A DNA stretch of 64,000 nucleotides from Sporolactobacillus sp. THM19-2 (GCF_004153195.1 NZ_SEMC01000006.1:1-64000), one strand, 5' to 3'; shown: positions 55,161-64,000, counted from the first letter of the stretch. A program made the numbers and translations. Notes: generated by a model from the letters alone, not told the origin.

Positions 55161-56780
55161 TTGAAAAAGGGGTTTAAGAACAGCCTGATGCTGGCGCTGG
55201 CTTTATTACTCGTGTTTGTGCTCGGCGCGTGTACAGCCAAACCCAATGCGTCAAATGAAAAATCAGATGGCAAGCAGGTTTTGAAATTGAACAATGGCGC
55301 AGAGCCGACATCGTTTAATCCACCAATCGGCTTCGATGCACAATCGTGGAATGCGCTGAACAACCTGATGGAAGGGCTGACACGTCTCGGTAAGAATCAC
55401 GAACCGCATCCGGCATCTGCTGAAAAGTGGGATGTTTCTCCGGATGGCAAAACCTATACCTTCCATATTCGCAAAGACGCAAAGTGGGATAACGGTGATG
55501 ACCTGACGGCCGGAGACTTTGAATACGCATGGAAACGACTCTTAAATCCGGAAACCGGCTCACCGGCCGCCTTTCTCGGCTACCTCATTGAAGGCGGCGA
55601 AGCCTATAATTTGAAAAAAGGCTCCGCTGATGATGTACAAGTAACAGCCGTTGATGACAAGACGTTAAAGGTTACGCTGACCGCACCGCAGTCTTATTTT
55701 CTGAATATGATTTCGAACCCGGCGTTCTTCCCGGTGAATCAAAACGTTGCTGAAAAAAATCCCAAATGGTACGCGGAAGCAAAGACATTTACAGGAAATG
55801 GCCCATTTAAGCTCGCTTCCTGGAAACATGATTCAAACATGGTCTTTAAAAAGAGCACGACATACTGGGACAAGAAAAGTGTCAAACTGGACGAAGTCGA
55901 CTGGGCAATGGTTAACGATACCAACACTGAGTATCAGATGTACCAAACCGGAGAACTCGATTCGGCAAGCGTACCGCCGGATCTGGCCGATCAGTTGTTT
56001 AAAGAAGGAAAAGTCAAAGTAGAACCACAGGCCGGAACTTATTTCTTCAGCATGAATGTGAAGATGAAGCCCTTTGATAATGCCAAAATCAGAAAAGCGT
56101 TTGCGCTTGCCGTTGACAATAAGCAAATTGTCGATTATGTCGTGAAGCAAAAGAATGATCCGGCATACGGTTTTGTTTCTCCCGGATTTAAAGACCCGGG
56201 CGGAGAGGATTTCCGCAAGTCTAATGGCAATCTCTATAAATATGACCCTTCAGAAGCGAAAAAACTGCTGGCAGAAGGGATGAAAGAAGAAGGCTACAAG
56301 ACGCTGCCGCCGGTCACGCTGACGTACAACACAACCGATATCAATAAGGCGGTTGCCGAAGCGGTTCAGGAAATGTATAAGAAAAATCTCGGCGTATCGG
56401 TGAAACTGGCCAACATGGAATGGAATGTTTATGGGGTGGATCAGAAGAAGGGTAAATTCCAGTTCTCCCGCGGCTCTTTCCTGGCGGATTACGGCGATCC
56501 GATCAACTTCCTGGAAAACTTCATCACCGGCATGCCGATGAACAGCATGCAGTGGAGCAACAAGGAATACGATCAGCTGATTAAACAGGCGAAGACTGAG
56601 AAAGACGATGCGAAGCGATATGCCCTGATGTATCAGGCTGAAAAACTGTTAATGAACGAGATGCCGCTCTTCCCGGTTTATTTCTACAACCAGGGTGAAC
56701 TGCAGAATAGCAAGGTGAAAGGAATTGTTCGTCATCCAGTAGGCTACATGGAATTGAAATGGGCAACCAAATCAAACTGA
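55161..56780 (+). CDS. oppA: Oligopeptide-binding lipoprotein OppA
   Basis: The 539-residue solute-binding protein has a lipoprotein signal (basic start, hydrophobic core, lipobox LGAC with Cys24) and the SBP_bac_5 fold: NNGAEPTSFNPPIGFDAQSW, EGLTRLGKNHEPHPASAEKWDVSPDGKTYTFHIRKDAKW. It is anchored on the outer face of the membrane and delivers peptides to OppBC. The start is TTG 55161, behind GGGAGGGATTGA. A terminator-like hairpin follows before oppF. The order B-C-D-A-F differs from the more common A-B-C-D-F. Confidence 0.93.
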   Translation: MKKGFKNSLMLALALLLVFVLGACTAKPNASNEKSDGKQVLKLNNGAEPTSFNPPIGFDAQSWNALNNLMEGLTRLGKNHEPHPASAEKWDVSPDGKTYTFHIRKDAKWDNGDDLTAGDFEYAWKRLLNPETGSPAAFLGYLIEGGEAYNLKKGSADDVQVTAVDDKTLKVTLTAPQSYFLNMISNPAFFPVNQNVAEKNPKWYAEAKTFTGNGPFKLASWKHDSNMVFKKSTTYWDKKSVKLDEVDWAMVNDTNTEYQMYQTGELDSASVPPDLADQLFKEGKVKVEPQAGTYFFSMNVKMKPFDNAKIRKAFALAVDNKQIVDYVVKQKNDPAYGFVSPGFKDPGGEDFRKSNGNLYKYDPSEAKKLLAEGMKEEGYKTLPPVTLTYNTTDINKAVAEAVQEMYKKNLGVSVKLANMEWNVYGVDQKKGKFQFSRGSFLADYGDPINFLENFITGMPMNSMQWSNKEYDQLIKQAKTEKDDAKRYALMYQAEKLLMNEMPLFPVYFYNQGELQNSKVKGIVRHPVGYMELKWATKSN

Positions 56781-56812
56781 CGATGCGTTAACGCAAGGAA
56801 AGTCAATCAACC

Positions 56813-56847
56813 AAAAAGCCGTTTCCCGCTCATGGAAAACGGCTTTT
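56813..56847 (+). terminator. Terminator-like hairpin between oppA and oppF
   Basis: AAAAGCCGTTTCC pairs perfectly with GGAAAACGGCTTTT (one extra A). It may reduce oppF transcription compared with oppBCDA or stop it, unless oppF has its own promoter. Confidence 0.85.
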
Positions 56848-56908
56848 CATAGATTAAACGTACAGGATAAGTGGTGTCATCAGGGACTGCGGGAAGGAAT
56901 GATAGCTG

Positions 56909-57901
56909 ATGGGAAGGACCCCCCTTCTAAAAACAGAGCATTTGAAAAAGTATTTTGACATGGGTCGAAACCAGACGCTGAAAGCTGTTGACGGTATCGA
57001 TCTCTCAATAGATGCCGGTGAGACGCTCGGCATTGTCGGCGAATCCGGCTGTGGTAAGTCAACACTCGGCCGCACCATTATGGGGCTCTACGAAAAAACA
57101 GCGGGCCGCATTACGTTTCGTGGCCGCAATGTCGATCAAATGAATCCTTCAGAACGGTTTCGTCTGCACCGCAGTATGCAAATGATTTTTCAGGATCCCT
57201 ATGCCTCTTTGAACCCGCGGTCAACGGTGCTGGAGCTGGTTGCTGAACCAATGGATATTCATAAAACGTATAAAAATCAGAAAGAACGCAGAGCGAAAGT
57301 CGAAGGACTGCTTGAAGAAGTTGGTTTAAATGGGAGCTTTCTGAATCGGTATCCGCATGAATTCAGCGGGGGACAGCGGCAGCGTATCGGTATTGCCCGT
57401 GCACTGGCACTTGATCCGGAATTGATCATTGCTGATGAACCGATTTCAGCCCTGGATGTGTCTGTTCAGGCACAGGTGGTCTACCTTTTGAAAAGACTTC
57501 AGAAGGAAAAAGGATTAACGATGATGTTCATTGCCCATGACCTCTCAATGGTGAAGTATATCAGTAACCGAATCGGTGTCATGTATCTCGGGCATCTTGT
57601 TGAATTGACGACAAGCCATGAACTGTACGAAAAACCGCTGCATCCATATACGAAAGCGCTGCTTTCTGCCATCCCGATCCCTGATCCTGATATTGAAGAA
57701 AAAAGAGAGCGAATCCTTTTAAAGGGAGAAATTCCAAGCCCGATTAATCCGCCGACCGGCTGTATTTTCCGAACCCGTTGTCCGTATGTCATGGATGTGT
57801 GTGCGGAAAAACGTCCGGAGTTTGTTGAGGTGGAAAACGGTCATTTTGCAGCCTGTCATCTTCATACAAGGAAAACGCCGAAAGTCACTATGCGCGGTTA
57901 A
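56909..57901 (+). CDS. oppF: Oligopeptide ABC transporter ATPase OppF
   Basis: The 330-residue ATPase has Walker [10 protein letters not shown], signature FSGGQRQR, Walker [13 protein letters not shown] and switch His in FIAHD, with the C-terminal oligopeptide extension ([22 protein letters not shown]). It forms the heterodimeric motor with OppD. GGAAGGA precedes the ATG. It is separated from oppA by 128 bp and a terminator-like hairpin. Confidence 0.93.
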   Translation: MGRTPLLKTEHLKKYFDMGRNQTLKAVDGIDLSIDAGETLGIVGESGCGKSTLGRTIMGLYEKTAGRITFRGRNVDQMNPSERFRLHRSMQMIFQDPYASLNPRSTVLELVAEPMDIHKTYKNQKERRAKVEGLLEEVGLNGSFLNRYPHEFSGGQRQRIGIARALALDPELIIADEPISALDVSVQAQVVYLLKRLQKEKGLTMMFIAHDLSMVKYISNRIGVMYLGHLVELTTSHELYEKPLHPYTKALLSAIPIPDPDIEEKRERILLKGEIPSPINPPTGCIFRTRCPYVMDVCAEKRPEFVEVENGHFAACHLHTRKTPKVTMRG

Positions 57902-57994
57902 TTATAGATCCGTTTCATGCCGTATTCTGCCAAAAACGAGTGCGCGGATTGGCTGATATACTGGGGTTACCGTACGGATGGGAAAAAATTTTTC

Positions 57995-58404
57995 ATGGAC
58001 ACGATCGCAATCCTGCAAAAAACTCTGGACTATGTTGACGAACATATTACAGAGAACATCACCTCTGAAATTTTAGCAGCACATGCAGATTTTCAACCTG
58101 GCATTTCTGCAGAGTATTTCAATGGGGTGTCGGTGTTTGACTATGTGATCGACGTTGAACGAAAGGAGAGCGTAACGATACCGGACGGTTATTATACATG
58201 CGAAGTGCCACCTGCTTCCTATGCCGTATTCTCGACTCCGCCATGTCATGCTGAAAGCTTTGCATCCGCAATTCAGGGGACCTGAAACTACAATCGGGAT
58301 ATGAGTATGCACTGGATTGTGTAGATTTTGAACTTTACGATGATCGCTGCATGTCTGATACGGGAAAAGTATGCGATATCTATTTCCTGATTATTAAAAA
58401 ATGA
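57995..58404 (+). pseudogene. AraC-family regulator pseudogene with GyrI-like domain
   Basis: The start (MDTIAILQKTLDYVDEHITE) is the N-terminus of an AraC-type helix-turn-helix. After ~25 residues it jumps into a GyrI-like effector-binding domain (GVSVFDYVIDVERKES, PASYAVFSTPP), so most of the DNA-binding domain is deleted. A frameshift near 58275 leads into LQSGYEYALDCVDFELYDDR and the natural end at TGA 58402-58404. Nonfunctional. Confidence 0.75.
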
Positions 58405-58629
58405 TGAATCAGAACCAGTCAGGCCCTCCGCAGGAAGGAGTGCTTGTTTCTTTCTATTGATACCGTGTTGTTTCAGGTCCTATCATTTGGCCGAACAATC
58501 TTCAACACGATGTGGTGCTGTTCAAATAATTTATTTCTGCTGAATCGGTCCTGTCTCATTTTTAAGTCAGGTTTTCCCTTTTTTCAGATGTATCAATGCT
58601 ATAATAAAATGAAAAAAGGCGGTATCGTC

Positions 58630-58785
58630 ATGAATCCTGATCAACGGATTTGTGCGTTTGTTTTTGACCTGGACGGGACACTGCTTAACTCTCGAAAAGA
58701 GATATCGGAACGAACACAAAACGCATTGTTGCGCTGCGCACAAACAGGAAAGCATCTATTTATTATTAGCCGAGAACACTCGTGA
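58630..58785 (+). pseudogene. HAD-superfamily (Cof-like) hydrolase, truncated by an insertion
   Basis: It starts at ATG 58630 behind AAAAGGCGG with the HAD motif I AFVFDLDGTLLNSRKEISERT. Cof-type sequence ends at KHLFIIS about residue 47, where an IS605-type end begins, adding REHS and a stop. The remaining ~220 residues are absent; they do not reappear after the element. Confidence 0.8.
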
Positions 58786-58787
58786 CT

Positions 58788-58943
58788 TCAGTCATGAGTG
58801 TTCTCGGCGTATCTTTTCAATACTGTAATCACTAAATTGTTAAATGATCTGTTTTGTTCTTTGGCTATTTGTTCCAACTCTTTCTTTAAGTCTTTCTCAA
58901 TGGTCAATAGTGTTCTTGTTTTGTTACTCGCTATCGTACTCAT
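58788..58943 (-). CDS. Small ribbon-helix-helix protein of the IS605-type element
   Basis: This 51-residue protein (STIASNKTRTLLTIEKDLKK, then LEQIAKEQNRSFNNLVITVLK) matches the Arc/CopG-like fold: a short beta strand (TRTLLTIE) and two helices. A GAGGTG site lies 9 nt before the ATG. Its 3' end reads into the element's end hairpin. It probably binds and regulates the element's own promoter, since tnpB starts divergently 100 bp away. Confidence 0.65.
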   Translation of the reverse strand: MSTIASNKTRTLLTIEKDLKKELEQIAKEQNRSFNNLVITVLKRYAENTHD

Positions 58944-59042
58944 ATCATTGTCACCTCATGACTATAATAACATTTATTCATAATATTTACAAGATAATAA
59001 CATCATGATATATTATAGTTAAAGAAAAGAGGTGAAACAACA

Positions 59043-59111
59043 ATGGTATTAAAGGGTTTAAAGTTAAGAATATATCCTAACAAAGAACAAAAACTTAAAA
59101 TTAAATTTTAA
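59043..59111 (+). pseudogene. tnpB 5' fragment
   Basis: MVLKGLKLRIYPNKEQKLKI is the conserved start of IS605-type TnpB RNA-guided nucleases, with AGAGGTG upstream. The frame stops at codon 23, so no nuclease is made. Confidence 0.75.
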
Positions 59112-59129
59112 GCCACAAGGATGATAATG

Positions 59130-59726
59130 ATGATTCGTTATGAAGGCAAACAAATCGTGATCCGTAACTGGACACCGGCAGATAGGGACGACTGGATCTA
59201 CTGGATGTCACCGGGCCGGTACTGGCAGAAATTTGATGGACCGTATTATCCGCGAAAATCAAAAGAAGAAATCGTTCAGCAGGTCGAAACCTATTATCAG
59301 AAGCTGGAAAAGGGCACGCTGGAGGCGCCAGGGAAAGGGCTGGCTATTTCTGATAAGAAGACGGACAAGTTGATCGGCAATGTCGGCTGGTACTGGGAGA
59401 GCAGGGAAACCAATTGGCTGTGTGCCGGGATCGCTATTTACGACCCGAAACAATGGGGTTCCGGTCGCGGATATGAAGCCTTTGGTTTATGGACCGATTA
59501 CCTATTTCAAGCGATGCCGGAGATCGTCCGTGTCGATCTGCGCACCTGGTCCGGAAATTTCGGTATGATGAAGTTGGCAGAGAAGCTCGGTTACACCAAA
59601 GAAGCCTGCTTTCGCAAGGCACGCATCGTTAACGGAAAATACTACGATTCAATCGGATACGGCGTGCTGCGTGAAGAGTGGGAAGCCTGGCATCCCGAAG
59701 GCTTTCAGAAAGATCTGGTTAACTGA
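59130..59726 (+). CDS. GNAT-family N-acetyltransferase
   Basis: The ~198-residue protein has the GNAT fold of the RimJ/RimL type: VIRNWTPADRDDWIYW at the start, KLIGNVGWYW in the central strand, the acetyl-CoA loop QWGSGRGYEAFGLWTDYLF (related to the Q/R-x-x-G-x-G/A motif), and ENxGMMKLAEKLGYTKEACFRKARIVNGKYYDSIGYGVL. Substrate unknown. ATG 59130 is preferred because AAGG lies 9 nt upstream; the ATG at 59121 abuts it. The gene starts right after the IS remnant and may lack its original promoter. Confidence 0.85.
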   Translation: MIRYEGKQIVIRNWTPADRDDWIYWMSPGRYWQKFDGPYYPRKSKEEIVQQVETYYQKLEKGTLEAPGKGLAISDKKTDKLIGNVGWYWESRETNWLCAGIAIYDPKQWGSGRGYEAFGLWTDYLFQAMPEIVRVDLRTWSGNFGMMKLAEKLGYTKEACFRKARIVNGKYYDSIGYGVLREEWEAWHPEGFQKDLVN

Positions 59727-59930
59727 TTGGCCACCGCATTTCAGGTGCTGGAATACAGCAAAGGACAGCATCAGGGGGAAAGCGTACACAGTCGCAACGG
59801 TACCCTATCCACGCCAGCTCACGCCTCGCGTCGGTCGGCTGCAGCTGCACTCTCCCCGCTCGCGTAACAGCCGTCTCGCCCATTCAGCTGTTCCAGCACC
59901 GCCAAATAACCAGACGATAATCGTTTTCCT

Positions 59931-60120
59931 TAATAAGCGGAAATTTTCGGCTTAAATGCAGAACAGAACGGGTTTCAGAGTATCATAAGCGGAAGTTTTC
60001 CGATTATGCCATGAAACTCCCCCCCATTTTCATATTTTTTGAGTCAATAGGCGGAATATCTCTGTTTATTGAAGCTTCCTTTTATCCTCATTTACTAATT
60101 AAGCGGAATATCTCCGGCTA
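59931..60120 (-). repeat. Dispersed intergenic repeat, copy C (inverted)
   Basis: The reverse complement aligns end to end with copy A, including the constant spacers (TTAGTAAA-GAGGATAA, TTGACTC-AAAAATATGAAAATGGGG, CTGCATTTAAG) and all four GCGGAA/TTCCGC palindromes. It fills most of the gap between the GNAT gene and the next small gene. Confidence 0.85.
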
Positions 60121-60281
60121 ATTTACAAAGCCTTTTAGATCCTGGAAGAAAGATGAAATATTGCCAGTTAAACGCTTGATTTATTCAAGTGATAGAAAAA
60201 GTTGATTACTCACGCAGTCAACTCATGATTCAATCTGAGGACGGATACTACGCAGGTAGATCCGATCTTCTTATTCCATCT

Positions 60282-60464
60282 TTATAGCTTTTTGCTCATG
60301 TAATTAAAGATGATCATTCCTAAAAAATATTCAAATAGTACAAACGCACCTGTAAAAATAAAGAATGCTCTATCGATGTCATAAACATTAAGTGTCCGCA
60401 AAACCCCGAATACCAAAATACAAACCACCAGGGCTACCTGCCCATTACTTGGTGCTTTCATCAC
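60282..60464 (-). CDS. Small two-helix membrane protein
   Basis: A 60-residue protein with two hydrophobic helices (about 9-22 and 33-54) joined by a short polar turn, ending in a basic YMSKKL. No family recognised. The ribosome binding site is weak (AAGTGATG), so coding status is probable, not certain. Confidence 0.5.
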   Translation of the reverse strand: MMKAPSNGQVALVVCILVFGVLRTLNVYDIDRAFFIFTGAFVLFEYFLGMIIFNYMSKKL

Positions 60465-61006
60465 TTAACGACCAGCTTTTCGCTTGCATGGGCAAATTAT
60501 CCGCTGACGTGGCCACCGTCATCTTTTTCCTTTTTCAGAAAGGCTGAGCAATCGGCCAATTGGTACAAAATATATTATATATAAAGTATATAAACTTTCT
60601 ATTAAATTTAATTTATTGTATGATGGGAATGCGGAACTTCACCGGCCGGCATGGAATGCATGTCTGAAAACAGGGAACAATCAGAACGTAAACATCCGGA
60701 TAGATTCTGGTTTATCGACCGGACTTTGATCAAATAAAAAGGCTGGTCATAATTGATCTTTCATAAAAGACGGGCACTGTCTTAGTGCGAAGAAGAGGAG
60801 GAAGTCTGTCGCTGAATAAGGCAGCGGGAGCGACGATACAGGAGCGGAAATCACATGAAACGGCTGCAGCTCTCATCGGTTGCCCAGGGGATTTCGTTAC
60901 CGCTTTCAGCGACGGAATAATTTGTTTGACAGATAAGAAAGTACAACAGTCATCTGAAATGAAGTTTAACAAAAACAGATCTGAGAGAAAATCCCGGGAG
61001 AAAAAA

Positions 61007-62419
61007 GTGACGATTGTGAATGCGGGCACGGCCAGAAAAGCGGTCGTTGCCACTTCGGTCGGAAATGCGATGGAATGGTTTGATTTTGGCATTTATTCCT
61101 ATTTGGCCGTAACGATTGGTCAGGTCTTTTTCCCTCAGGTGAGCGGTCCGGCTCAGCTCGTTTTTTCGTTCGCGACCTTTGGCATCGCTTTTCTTGTTCG
61201 TCCGATCGGCGGACTGTTTTTCGGAATGCTCGGCGACCGATTGGGGAGAAAGAGGATTCTGGCGATTACGTTAATCATGATGGCAATGGCGACGCTCAGC
61301 ATCGGCTTGATCCCGGGTTATGCATCAATTGGGATCGCCGCGCCGATTCTGCTGCTCATTGCCCGTCTCGTTCAGGGATTTTCTACAGGCGGTGAATATT
61401 CCGGTGCGATGACATTCATCGCCGAATCCACGCCTGACAGAAAAAGAGGCGTTTTTTCCAGCGGGCTGGAAGCAGGCACTCTGGTCGGGTATATCTTCGG
61501 TTCCGGCATTGTCACACTGCTCTCCTTTCTGCTTGGTGAGGAGGCGATGCTGGCCTGGGGCTGGCGCATCCCTTTCCTGATCGCGACACCGATCGGGATT
61601 ATCGGGCTTTATCTTCGCGAGCACATGGAGGAGACGCCGGCGTTTAAAGCAGTGAAACGGGCACGTGAGGCAAAGGAACGCCGGCCGGCTTCGCTCCGAT
61701 ATATTCTGACGTATCACTGGCGGGCCCTGCTTATCGGACTATTTCTTGTTTTCTTCTACAACGTCGTCAATTATACAGTGTTAACGTATATGCCCGCCCA
61801 TTTGAGCGCGATGCTTGGCTATAATCAGACATCGGGTCTGCTCTTGCTGCTTATTGTCATGATTGTCATGATTCCAATTGTTTTGTTCATGGGGCATATC
61901 AGTGATCGGATAGGCGCAAGGCGGGTCGTTCAGGGCGGATTGATCGGCCTCATCGTCCTGACACTGCCTGCCTTCTGGCTGATCGGAAGCGGTCAGTCGG
62001 CTGCTGTTTTCTTGGGCTTACTGATCCTCGCCGTTTTTCTGGCGTCTTTTCAGGGGACGATGCCGTCGCTTTTACCTTCCCTGTATTTTACGTCGGTGAG
62101 GTACGGTGCGTTGTCGATCACCTATAACGTGTCCACATCGCTGTTTGGCGGTACCACCCCGCTGGTTGTGGCTCAGCTCATTCAAGTCACTGGTAATAAG
62201 CTGTTCCCTGCTTATTACATGATTCTCTCCTGTCTGATCGGGATCGTGTTTGTCACCTTTTTTGTGAAAGAAACGGCCGGTAAGCCGCTTCGAGGATCGG
62301 CGCCTGCGGTTGAAACGAAACAGGAAGCACAGAACGTTCAATCCGCCGACAGACCTTTATGGTGGCATTCAGAGAGAAAAGCGATTGAGCACAGAATGGT
62401 CGATCGGGCAGAGTCGTGA
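61007..62419 (+). CDS. ProP-like MFS transporter (MHS family)
   Basis: This 470-residue, twelve-segment transporter carries NAMEWFDFGIYSYLAVTIGQVFFP in segment 1, GMLGDRLGRKRIL in loop 2-3, and LVQGFSTGGEYSGAMTFIAE, very close to the proline/betaine:H+ symporter ProP and alpha-ketoglutarate permease group. It likely takes up compatible solutes or organic acids. I use GTG 61007, which has GGGAG 7 nt upstream and begins right at the homology; the open frame from 60785 adds 74 residues of polar, unconserved sequence. It is not a close relative of the MHS gene at 40 kb. Confidence 0.88.
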   Translation: MTIVNAGTARKAVVATSVGNAMEWFDFGIYSYLAVTIGQVFFPQVSGPAQLVFSFATFGIAFLVRPIGGLFFGMLGDRLGRKRILAITLIMMAMATLSIGLIPGYASIGIAAPILLLIARLVQGFSTGGEYSGAMTFIAESTPDRKRGVFSSGLEAGTLVGYIFGSGIVTLLSFLLGEEAMLAWGWRIPFLIATPIGIIGLYLREHMEETPAFKAVKRAREAKERRPASLRYILTYHWRALLIGLFLVFFYNVVNYTVLTYMPAHLSAMLGYNQTSGLLLLLIVMIVMIPIVLFMGHISDRIGARRVVQGGLIGLIVLTLPAFWLIGSGQSAAVFLGLLILAVFLASFQGTMPSLLPSLYFTSVRYGALSITYNVSTSLFGGTTPLVVAQLIQVTGNKLFPAYYMILSCLIGIVFVTFFVKETAGKPLRGSAPAVETKQEAQNVQSADRPLWWHSERKAIEHRMVDRAES

Positions 62420-62531
62420 TGAGCAGCCGGCTGATGCACGCATCATCGGCTGCATGGAGAAGCGTCTGGCGCGGCTTTTCAAAATTCAGGCAGGGTAAAA
62501 CAAGTCAATCATAGTCAAGTAAAGAGTCGGG

Positions 62532-62565
62532 ATGCTGATGAAATAAAAATCATCGGCATTTTTTT
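62532..62565 (+). terminator. Terminator of the ProP-like gene
   Basis: ATGCTGATGA pairs with TCATCGGCAT (one G-U) around AATAAAAA, followed by seven Ts. Confidence 0.85.
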
Positions 62566-62569
62566 CTTA

Positions 62570-63049
62570 CATACGGATTCATAGTAGAAAAATCCCTGAG
62601 AAAATGGTCCGGACAAACGGGTGTGCTTACCTGACTGCCCGGGTATTGAAGGCAACGTCCTTCTCCATTGCTATCCGGACTGCCCGCGCGGGTCGATCGA
62701 AAGGTTTTTGGTAATCTGATGCGTAAAGGAATAGAAAATCCTTTGATCAGAGGGGTCCGGATGTTCTCGGAGAGCAATGTTTGAAAAGGGTATTTTTTTA
62801 GTGAATCTGTCTTCGATGAACGGAACTTTATAACTTCAGATATGAAAAATGTCTGCCTGAACACAGTTTGGGTCCGCAAATCAGCATTTTACCCTGCCCG
62901 GCAAATGTGATAAGGGAAGTCATTAAGCAATGTAACAGTAAGGATAAGCAGCATCCGTTTACTTATCGATAGGTCTGCGTGAAACACAGTTTACCAATTC
63001 TGTTCGTGGGTGGCTTCCTATTGTGTTTTCGACCCGTCATATCTTCGGA
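62570..63049. other. Intergenic stretch with no recognised feature
   Basis: The sequence between the ProP-like terminator and the CapA-family gene holds only a minus-strand open frame (62550-62879) with no ribosome binding site and a start inside a low-complexity region. No repeat, promoter or structured element could be supported. Confidence 0.5.
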
Positions 63050-64000
63050 TTATCGGGCCCTCCGAACCGGGCTGAGGACATGGCTCATGATTTCCTGATA
63101 TTTGTTTTCGGCGCCGGGAAGTCCGTATGCTCCGGCCTCCTTCAGCGGGACGACTTTAAAGTCATGATTACGGGCAACGTAAGTGGGCAGAAATGACGGT
63201 TCTGACAGGGCAATGGATGAACGTCCATTCCGTGTTCTTTTCGTGACCTGAACGGTTGCTACCCCGCCGATCTGTCTTTTTTCACCGATCTGTCCGGAAA
63301 GAAAATTGCCGAGCGAATAGATAACCAGTGCGCGGTGCCCGTCCTCAGACGTTAGCCACTCCATTGGCTGAAGGACGTGAGGATGCGCTCCGAAGAGAAT
63401 ATCCGCCCCTTCATTGACGGCAAATTGTGCGATCGATTTCTGCTCTCCATTGGGAAGGAGCTGGTATTCCGTGCCCCAGTGGATGCTGACGACAACCAGA
63501 TCCGCTTCTTCCTTTGCCCGGCGGATATCCCGGCTCATCTTATCCCGGTCGATCAGGTTGACCAGATATCCTTTGTTCTCAGGGATCGGAACCCCGTTTG
63601 TTCCATAGGTATAGGACAACCAGGCAATACGGATGCCCCGGATAGTTGTGATTTCGGTTTTTGCCGCGTCCTCTGCATTCAGATAGGTTCCGGCATGTTT
63701 CATGCCGATTCGGTCCATATACGTTAATGCGGCAGTCTGTCCGGCTTCATGCCGGTCAAGGGAATGGTTATTTGCGGTCGAAACGATATCCACGCCGGCA
63801 TCCTTGACAGCCTCACCGATTTCCTGAGGACTGTTGAACATCGGATAGCCGGACAGGCCCAGCTTTTTTCCGCCCCAGAGCGATTCCTGGTTGGCAGTCA
63901 GAATGTCGGGCTGCTGTAAATAAGGTTTTACGGCTTCAAGCATCGGCCTGAAATTGTATCCGCTCACAGTTTGAGCGGACTGATAGACCGGGCTGTGGAT
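63050..64000 (-). CDS. CapA-family protein (poly-gamma-glutamate synthesis type), 5' end outside the window
   Basis: The frame is open to the right edge (HSPVYQSAQTVSGYNFRPML), so the visible 317 codons lack the true start; the GTG at 63967 is internal. The CapA/PgsA metallophosphatase-like fold is clear: ILTANQESLWGG, IVSTANNHSLDR, VVVSIHWGTEYQ and FGAHPHVLQPMEW, followed by IYSLGNFLSGQ. Relatives are membrane-anchored and needed for poly-gamma-glutamate or other capsule formation, but many genomes have several of unclear role. An N-terminal anchor is expected outside the window. No pgsBC partners are in view. Confidence 0.85.
   Translation of the reverse strand: MHSPVYQSAQTVSGYNFRPMLEAVKPYLQQPDILTANQESLWGGKKLGLSGYPMFNSPQEIGEAVKDAGVDIVSTANNHSLDRHEAGQTAALTYMDRIGMKHAGTYLNAEDAAKTEITTIRGIRIAWLSYTYGTNGVPIPENKGYLVNLIDRDKMSRDIRRAKEEADLVVVSIHWGTEYQLLPNGEQKSIAQFAVNEGADILFGAHPHVLQPMEWLTSEDGHRALVIYSLGNFLSGQIGEKRQIGGVATVQVTKRTRNGRSSIALSEPSFLPTYVARNHDFKVVPLKEAGAYGLPGAENKYQEIMSHVLSPVRRAR

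Larger units (their letters stand above)
58769..59111. mobile_element. IS200/IS605-type element remnant
   Basis: The left end is a perfect 13-bp hairpin (GCCGAGAACACTC/GAGTGTTCTCGGC, 58769-58808). Inside are a minus-strand ribbon-helix-helix gene and, on the plus strand, the first 22 codons of tnpB. The rest of tnpB and the right end are lost together with the 3' part of the interrupted HAD gene, as after a deletion between the element and the following GNAT gene. Confidence 0.75.

Noticed and set aside
58769-58808. Guide (omega/re) RNA of TnpB
   Set aside because: Guide RNAs come from the 3' end of tnpB and the right element end; this hairpin is at the opposite end and tnpB is truncated.
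60540-61006. Riboswitch in the leader of the ProP-like gene
   Set aside because: The region has some GC-rich stems but none of the conserved blocks of the classes I can recognise; the long open frame here is polar and unconserved.
62550-62879. 109-codon minus-strand ORF after the ProP-like gene
   Set aside because: It covers the ProP-like gene's terminator and has no ribosome binding site or domain.
63050-63967. GTG 63967 as the start of the CapA-family gene
   Set aside because: Sequence upstream to the window edge is in frame and matches the family (HSPVYQSAQT), so the true start lies outside.

Overview
The window looks like a chromosomal segment of a low- to mid-GC Bacillota (class Bacilli). 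Supporting signs are strong Shine-Dalgarno sites, sigma-A promoters, rho-independent terminators, an FMN riboswitch on a ribDEBAH operon, a ydaO-type c-di-AMP riboswitch on a Kup potassium transporter, and an opp peptide-uptake operon. A Sporolactobacillaceae-like host is my guess from gene content; it is inference only. Housekeeping genes have a moderate GC. Several blocks are clearly AT-richer (about 0.2-1.7, 26.5-39.3 and 39.8-41.9 kb) and carry defence genes, IS remnants and a transporter, so they look acquired.

Layout. 0-5 kb: an Mrr-type restriction endonuclease beside a stray, diverged piece of ribD, followed by a phage-type replication module (frameshifted initiator, helicase loader, DnaB-like helicase). 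5-9 kb: riboflavin operon. 9-11 kb: an ABC-F ribosome-protection-like gene behind an attenuator leader. 11-13.4 kb: Kup. 13.6-24.1 kb: nitroreductase, esterase, two Crp/Fnr regulators, a cupin-ferredoxin pair with an FNR-type site, a methyltransferase, two HCx5R phosphatases and a DUF2252 protein. 24.2-39.2 kb: defence island. 39.3-42.1 kb: decayed ISL3 and IS1380 elements around an MHS-family transporter that has its own attenuator-like leader. 42.4-51.9 kb: phosphoesterase, an efflux operon (HlyD, DHA2, MarR), a LacI regulator, hydrolases, an ArsR-DUF2087 regulator and glutamate racemase. 52-58 kb: oppBCDA-F. 58-60 kb: gene wreckage including an IS605-type remnant. 61-64 kb: a ProP-like transporter and a CapA-family gene running off the right edge.

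The most interesting system is the four-gene operon at 27.5-39.2 kb: a SNF2-type helicase with a C-terminal DUF3883-like domain, a DUF1156 adenine methylase, a DUF499 ATPase whose N-terminus carries a HEPN-like R-x4-H motif, and a DUF262/DUF1524 (GmrSD-like) HNH protein. The first three form a recurrent defence-island set. Here the effector position is filled by a GmrSD-type nuclease. An atypical M-S fusion DNA methylase sits just upstream. The expected logic is self-marking by methylation, ATP-driven surveillance and cleavage of unmarked DNA, with possible RNA cleavage; all of this is inferred.

Other points of note are a dispersed ~190-bp intergenic repeat in three copies, a Cys-rich leader peptide before the MHS transporter, a TTGAT-N4-ATCAA site placed at -41.5 of the cupin-ferredoxin promoter, and paired operators for the LacI and ArsR-type regulators.
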